A DNA stretch of 17,416 bases from Treponema sp. UBA7590 (GTDB lineage Bacteria > Spirochaetota > Spirochaetia > Treponematales > Treponemataceae). Both the position numbers and the translations under genes were made by a program. A model generated the notes under the pieces. It worked only from the letters and a program-made list of their open reading frames with translations. It had not been told where the DNA came from and ran no database searches. Shown one piece after another: positions 13,762 to 17,416 of the stretch. The stretch's first letter is position 1. Every line of letters begins with the position of its first letter. Location: contig DLKK01000076.1 of assembly GCA_002478955.1 (NCBI GenBank), positions 22,983-40,398 on the forward strand, given 5' to 3'.

Positions 13762-15867
13762 ATGTCAGAAGTAACAAGAGTAACTTACAGACTCGGAGAT
13801 GCTGATTTAATTATTGAATCAGGAAAAATCGGTAAACAGGCAAATGGTTGTGTTTACGCTCAGTGGGGCGGAGCTGCCATTATTGCGACAATCTGTGCTT
13901 CTAGCGCAGTGACAGAAGGTCAGGATTTTGTTCCTGTAACAGTTGAATATAACGAAAAATTTTATGCGGCTGGAAAAATTCCAGGCGGATTTGTAAAGCG
14001 CGAAGGTCGCCCGAAGAATAAAGAAATTCTGGTGAGCCGTCTTATTGACCGCCCTATGCGACCGCTTTTTGAGCCATCATTCGGACATGAACTTCAGATT
14101 GTTCCTACTTGTGTTTCTTGTGATGGTGTTCACACTCAGGATATTCTTGCGGTAATTGCTGCTTCTGCTGCAACCTGCATTTCTGATATTCCGTTCCATG
14201 GACCGGTTGCGGCTTGCCGTGTAGGTTTCTTGAACGGAAAATATGTAATCAATCCGACTTTCAAGGAAATTGAAGAAGCTGACATGGAAATCGTTGTTGC
14301 CGGAACAAAAGACGGTTTTACAATGGTTGAAGGTGGTGCAAAAGAAGTTTCTGAGGAAGTTATGCTCGGCGCGCTTGCTGAGGCAGAAAAATTCATCAAG
14401 GAAATGTGTAAGCTTCAGGAAGAGCTTGTTGCAAAATGCGGAAAAGAAAAGCTTCCTTTGAACCCGCTTGATGTAACTCTTGCAAATGCGGAGCAGATTG
14501 AGGCAGAGGCAACTCCGCTTCTAAAAAAAGCTTGTTTCCAGGATGGAAAAATGAACCGCGGCAAGGCGATTGCCAAAGTTATTCAGGAAGTTGGTGCAAA
14601 CCACGCAGAACAGCTTGAAGATCCTATTCAGGCAAAACTTTACGCAAATTTGATGGATGAAATTCAGTACAAATTGTTAAGAAAGTCAATTCTTGACGAA
14701 GGAGTTCGCATTGATGGACGCAAAACTGATGAAATCCGCCCGATTACTTGTGAAATAAACGTTCTTCCAACTCCACATGGTTCAGCTTTGTTCACTCGTG
14801 GGGAAACTCAGTCTTTGGCTGTTTGTACACTTGGAACTGCGATGGATGAGCAGTCTTATGACGATATTGATGGAAATCGCTCTGAGCATTTTATTCTTCA
14901 CTACAATTTCCCTCCATATTCTGTTGGTGAAACAGGAAAGCTTACAACTGGCCGCCGCGAAATTGGCCACGGAAATTTGGCTCGCCGTTCTTTGGCTGCA
15001 ATGGTTCCAAGCCGCGAGGAATTTCCTTATACAATCCGCGTAGTTTCTGAAATCATGGAATCTAACGGTTCTTCATCTCAGGCTTCTACTTGCGGTGGAT
15101 GTCTTGCAATGCTTGCTGCCGGTGTTCCTATGAAAAAAATGGTTGCTGGAATTGCAATGGGTCTTATCACAGAGCCAGAGGGCGACAATCCTTACGGACG
15201 CTACAAGATTCTTTCTGATATTCTTGGAGAGGAAGATCACCTTGGCGACATGGATTTTAAGGTTGCTGGAACAAAAGATGGTATCACTGGATTCCAGATG
15301 GATATTAAAATTGCCGGTGTAACAACTGAAATCATGAAAAATGCATTGGAACAGGCTCGTCTTGGTCGTCTTCATATTCTTTCTATTATGGAAAAGACAA
15401 TTGATAAGCCGGCTCCGCTTTGTCCGCGTGCGCCTCAGATTATCACAATGAAAATTCCTGTAGACAAGATTGGTGCTTTGATTGGACCAGGCGGAAAGAA
15501 TGTAAAAGCGTTGTGTTCTCAGTATGATGTTACAATCAACACTGATGATGACGGAACTGTTACAATCTACGGAAAAAATGGTGAAGCTGCAGAAAAGGCA
15601 AAAAAAGCTGTGAAAGGAATCACAGAAGATCCGGAAGTTGGTGCAATTTATCAGGGAACTGTAAAGCGCATTATGGATTTTGGTGCTTTTGTTGAGATTC
15701 TTCCTGGAAAAGAAGGTCTTTGCCATATTTCTAAGCTTTCTAAGCAGCGCGTTGAGAAAGTAAGCGATGTTCTTAAAGAAGGTCAGGTTATTCCTGTAAA
15801 ACTTTTGGAAGTTGATAAAATGGGTCGCTTGAATCTTTCTTATATTGATGCGATTGAGAATAAATAA
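13762..15867 (+). CDS. pnp: Polyribonucleotide nucleotidyltransferase (PNPase)
   Basis: A 701-residue exoribonuclease that phosphorolytically degrades RNA 3' to 5' and can add tails; it acts as a trimer. All domains are present: RNase PH domain 1 (FVKREGRPKNKEILVSRLID), the helical linker, RNase PH domain 2 with catalytic Asp492 and Asp498 in EDHLGDMDFKVAG, a KH domain with GALIGPGGKNVKALC (about 572-586), and a C-terminal S1 domain (GTVKRIMDFGAFVEILPGKE). The length matches the family. GGAAAGG precedes the ATG. A leader hairpin and an upstream terminator suggest its own layer of control. A clean terminator follows. Confidence 0.98.
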   Translation: MSEVTRVTYRLGDADLIIESGKIGKQANGCVYAQWGGAAIIATICASSAVTEGQDFVPVTVEYNEKFYAAGKIPGGFVKREGRPKNKEILVSRLIDRPMRPLFEPSFGHELQIVPTCVSCDGVHTQDILAVIAASAATCISDIPFHGPVAACRVGFLNGKYVINPTFKEIEEADMEIVVAGTKDGFTMVEGGAKEVSEEVMLGALAEAEKFIKEMCKLQEELVAKCGKEKLPLNPLDVTLANAEQIEAEATPLLKKACFQDGKMNRGKAIAKVIQEVGANHAEQLEDPIQAKLYANLMDEIQYKLLRKSILDEGVRIDGRKTDEIRPITCEINVLPTPHGSALFTRGETQSLAVCTLGTAMDEQSYDDIDGNRSEHFILHYNFPPYSVGETGKLTTGRREIGHGNLARRSLAAMVPSREEFPYTIRVVSEIMESNGSSSQASTCGGCLAMLAAGVPMKKMVAGIAMGLITEPEGDNPYGRYKILSDILGEEDHLGDMDFKVAGTKDGITGFQMDIKIAGVTTEIMKNALEQARLGRLHILSIMEKTIDKPAPLCPRAPQIITMKIPVDKIGALIGPGGKNVKALCSQYDVTINTDDDGTVTIYGKNGEAAEKAKKAVKGITEDPEVGAIYQGTVKRIMDFGAFVEILPGKEGLCHISKLSKQRVEKVSDVLKEGQVIPVKLLEVDKMGRLNLSYIDAIENK

Positions 15868-15876
15868 TAAAAAAAT

Positions 15877-15940
15877 GCAGTTTTGTAATATGTAAACTGC
15901 GGTAAAAGACGTGCGTTTTGTTATGCACGTCTTTTTTTTT
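15877..15940 (+). terminator. Double-hairpin terminator of pnp
   Basis: A first hairpin GCAGTTT/AAACTGC (15877-15883 and 15894-15900) is followed four bases later by a perfect 10-bp stem AAAGACGTGC/GCACGTCTTT (15905-15914 and 15925-15934) and a T-run to 15940. Confidence 0.92.
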
Positions 15941-15954
15941 ATTTTTATTTGGGT

Positions 15955-15960
15955 TAAGAT
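15955..15960 (+). promoter_or_regulatory. Candidate -10 box of the HAD gene (possible leaderless start)
   Basis: TAAGAT ends six bases before the ATG at 15967, the same geometry as deoD. The region where a -35 should lie is the T-run of the pnp terminator, with no good match, so support is weaker. No Shine-Dalgarno sequence is present. Confidence 0.4.
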
Positions 15961-15966
15961 TTCAAT

Positions 15967-16557
15967 ATGCTTTTTATTTTTGACATGGGCGGTGTTGTGA
16001 CGACTACTGCCGGACAAAATTTGTATGAAAAAGTCAGCGAAAAACTTGGAATCTCACTGGAAAATTTTCTTTTTTTGATGGGATGGAATACAAATAACAA
16101 TCTTTTTTTTGAACTTGAAAAAGGAACTCTTTCAGTTGCGGAATGGTGGAAGATTTTTGAGGAGCGTTCACGAATAAAAGTTTGCTGCGACTGGTTCAGG
16201 CTGCTTTTTCATCCTGTTTTAAATGAAGAAACCAAAAAAGTTGTGCTTGCGTTGAAATCAAAAGGGCACCGTGTTGTCTGCGGTACAAATACTATTGAAA
16301 GTCATTATGATAATCATAAATGCCGTGGCGACTATGAAATTTTTGACATGACTTACGCTTCGATTTACATGGGTGTAAGAAAACCGGATGCGGATTTTTG
16401 GAAACTGATTCTTGAATGTGAAAACGAAATTCCTGAAAATGCATTTTTTACGGATGACAAAAAAGAAAATTGTGAGTCGGCTGCCAGACTTGGATTAAAG
16501 ACATATAATTTTAAGAGCGTGGCTGAGCTCCGCAAAAATCTTGCGGATTGGCTGTAA
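15967..16557 (+). CDS. HAD-superfamily hydrolase (YihX-like, probable phosphatase)
   Basis: A 196-residue cytoplasmic HAD hydrolase. Motif I is FIFDMGGVV with nucleophile Asp6. The second Asp of the usual DxD is Gly8, as in the DxG subgroup that includes YihX (glucose-1-phosphatase) and the epoxide-hydrolase N-terminal domain. Motif II is the Ser/Thr region CGTNT, motif III the Lys in RKPD (Lys139), and motif IV FTDDKKEN (Asp163-Asp164). A helical cap lies between motifs I and II. Substrate unknown; a sugar phosphate is plausible by family only. The gene lies after the pnp terminator with no ribosome-binding site, and its stop is followed at once by GC-rich element D. Confidence 0.85.
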   Translation: MLFIFDMGGVVTTTAGQNLYEKVSEKLGISLENFLFLMGWNTNNNLFFELEKGTLSVAEWWKIFEERSRIKVCCDWFRLLFHPVLNEETKKVVLALKSKGHRVVCGTNTIESHYDNHKCRGDYEIFDMTYASIYMGVRKPDADFWKLILECENEIPENAFFTDDKKENCESAARLGLKTYNFKSVAELRKNLADWL

Positions 16558-16559
16558 AG

Positions 16560-16636
16560 GGGGCGTTACGGGGGATTCCCCCGTTAGAGGGGTAGTGAGG
16601 AACAGCGTTCCAAACGTAGGGCAGGCGCCCTCCTGC
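16560..16636 (+). repeat. GC-rich dispersed intergenic element, copy D
   Basis: It starts with GGGCGTTACGGG (16561-16572), identical to copy B. A perfect 7-bp hairpin ACGGGGG/CCCCCGT (16568-16574 and 16578-16584) is followed by the box AGGGGTAG (16588-16595), then CGTAGGGC (16615-16622, also in B) and a closing hairpin formed either as AGGGC/GCCCT (16618-16631) or GCAGG/CCTGC (16621-16636). It fills most of the gap between the HAD and methyltransferase genes. No T-tract adjoins the stems. Confidence 0.65.
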
Positions 16637-16670
16637 ATAGCTACTTGCGATTTTTTAGATGGAGGAAAAA

Positions 16671-17375
16671 ATGGAAGCGGCTTTGTATTTGATTCCTGTG
16701 ACTTTGGGTGAAACTGAATATTCCAAGGTTTTTCCGGCGTATAATATTGAAGTTATCAGGCAGATAAGACATTTTATTGTTGAAAACATAAAATCGGCGA
16801 AAAGGTTTCTGGCGAAAATTGAGGGTAGCCACGTTGATGACGGTGATTTTGTGGAACTTAGCGAGCATACTGAGTCAAAGGATATTCTGCATTATCTGGA
16901 TTCTTTGGAAAAAGGCGAGCCGGTTGGTGTTATAAGCGAGGCTGGTTGCCCGGCGGTTGCTGATCCTGGCGCGGATATTGTGGCGTTGGCCCAGAAGAAA
17001 GGGCTGAAGGTTGTTCCGTTGGTCGGACCGAATTCAATAATCATGGCGGTTATGGGAAGCGGTTTTAGCGGGCAAAGTTTTGCTTTTAATGGTTATCTTC
17101 CGGTAAAGCCGAATGAGCGTGCGAATAAACTGAAATTTTTTGAAAATCGTGCTTACAAGGAAGATCAGACTCAGCTTTTTATAGAAACTCCGTACAGAAA
17201 TGCCCAGCTTTTTGAGACTGTGTTAAAAACTTACCGGGCTGAAACAAGACTTTGCATTGCGGCAGGAATTACAACCGATGTTGAATACATAAAGACAAAA
17301 ACTGTTGCGCAATGGAAAAAATCAGGATTTCCGGAATTAAAGAAAGTTCCGGCGATTTTTGCGATATATAAATAG
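16671..17375 (+). CDS. RsmI-like SAM-dependent methyltransferase (tetrapyrrole methylase fold)
   Basis: A 234-residue protein of the fold used by RsmI, which methylates the 2'-O of C1402 of 16S rRNA. The strongest match is VGVISEAGCPAVADPGADIV, then VVPLVGPNSIIMAVMGSGFS and FAFNGYLP, corresponding to RsmI's SDAGTP-DPG, PGxSA and FxGFLP segments; LFIETPYRN also fits. The N-terminus (ALYLIPVTLGETEY) lacks the usual ATPIGNLxDIT, and the protein is about 50 residues shorter than E. coli RsmI, so it may be a divergent subfamily with another target. The ATG at 16671 is chosen over one at 16659 because GGAGG (16661-16665) lies five bases before it. The gene is followed by an unremarkable 41-base tail to the window end. 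Confidence 0.8.
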   Translation: MEAALYLIPVTLGETEYSKVFPAYNIEVIRQIRHFIVENIKSAKRFLAKIEGSHVDDGDFVELSEHTESKDILHYLDSLEKGEPVGVISEAGCPAVADPGADIVALAQKKGLKVVPLVGPNSIIMAVMGSGFSGQSFAFNGYLPVKPNERANKLKFFENRAYKEDQTQLFIETPYRNAQLFETVLKTYRAETRLCIAAGITTDVEYIKTKTVAQWKKSGFPELKKVPAIFAIYK

Positions 17376-17416
17376 GATGAATATCTGAGTTTTTGTTGAT
17401 TGTGAAAGGTCGCTCA

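Noticed and set aside
13382..13777. A 131-residue open frame opposite rpsO and the pnp leader
   Set aside because: Antisense to rpsO and across a clear terminator; no plausible protein features.
15073..16017. A 314-residue open frame on the minus strand opposite the end of pnp
   Set aside because: It lies antisense to the KH and S1 coding of pnp and through its terminator, has an Asn/Ser/Phe-rich composition typical of a reverse-strand shadow, and has no recognisable domain.
16659..16670. Earlier ATG of the methyltransferase
   Set aside because: The GGAGG lies directly after this ATG and five bases before the ATG at 16671, where the conserved fold starts.

Overview
The window looks like a piece of a spirochaete chromosome, most likely a host-associated Treponema. 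The DNA is AT-rich with Leu-CTT-rich genes. The order ribF-rpsO-pnp matches, from memory, the T. pallidum block TP0888-TP0887-TP0886. The sugar transporter is a binding lipoprotein with two permeases and no local ATPase. The assignment rests on synteny and sequence style; no database search was run.

Layout. (1) 1-1480: a fragment of a GC-rich dispersed element, then a leftward Kef/NapA-type cation:proton antiporter whose promoter is back-to-back with the next operon's. (2) 1485-4042: an uncharacterised spirochaete protein (probably DUF5312) overlapping a PgeF/YfiH-family purine nucleoside phosphorylase. A second GC-rich element supplies the last codons and the stop of that gene. (3) 4240-9737: a maltodextrin-type block of malQ, then a strong promoter with a palindrome at the start site, a lipoprotein sugar-binding protein, an intercistronic terminator, and two ABC permeases. 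The first permease carries about 245 extra residues between TM1 and TM2, including an internal 44-residue duplication. (4) 9748-10918: a pair of short CHR (chromate transporter) genes joined to the permease operon. (5) 10992-13220: purine nucleoside phosphorylase deoD, a nucleotidyltransferase, and a RibF protein lacking the riboflavin-kinase half. (6) 13355-15867: rpsO and pnp with structured leaders and terminators. (7) 15967-17375: a HAD phosphatase, another GC-rich element, and an RsmI-like methyltransferase.

How the genes work together. The malQ/ABC block imports and remodels alpha-glucans. DeoD and PgeF both act on purine nucleosides. The RibF-S15-PNPase segment is housekeeping.

No CRISPR array, tRNA, rRNA, transposase or phage gene is visible, and I see no clear novel multi-gene system. 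The most interesting signals are the structured GC-rich intergenic element (three related copies plus one degenerate), the duplicated extracytoplasmic module in the MalF-like permease, three genes whose promoters imply leaderless mRNAs, and a kinase-less RibF.
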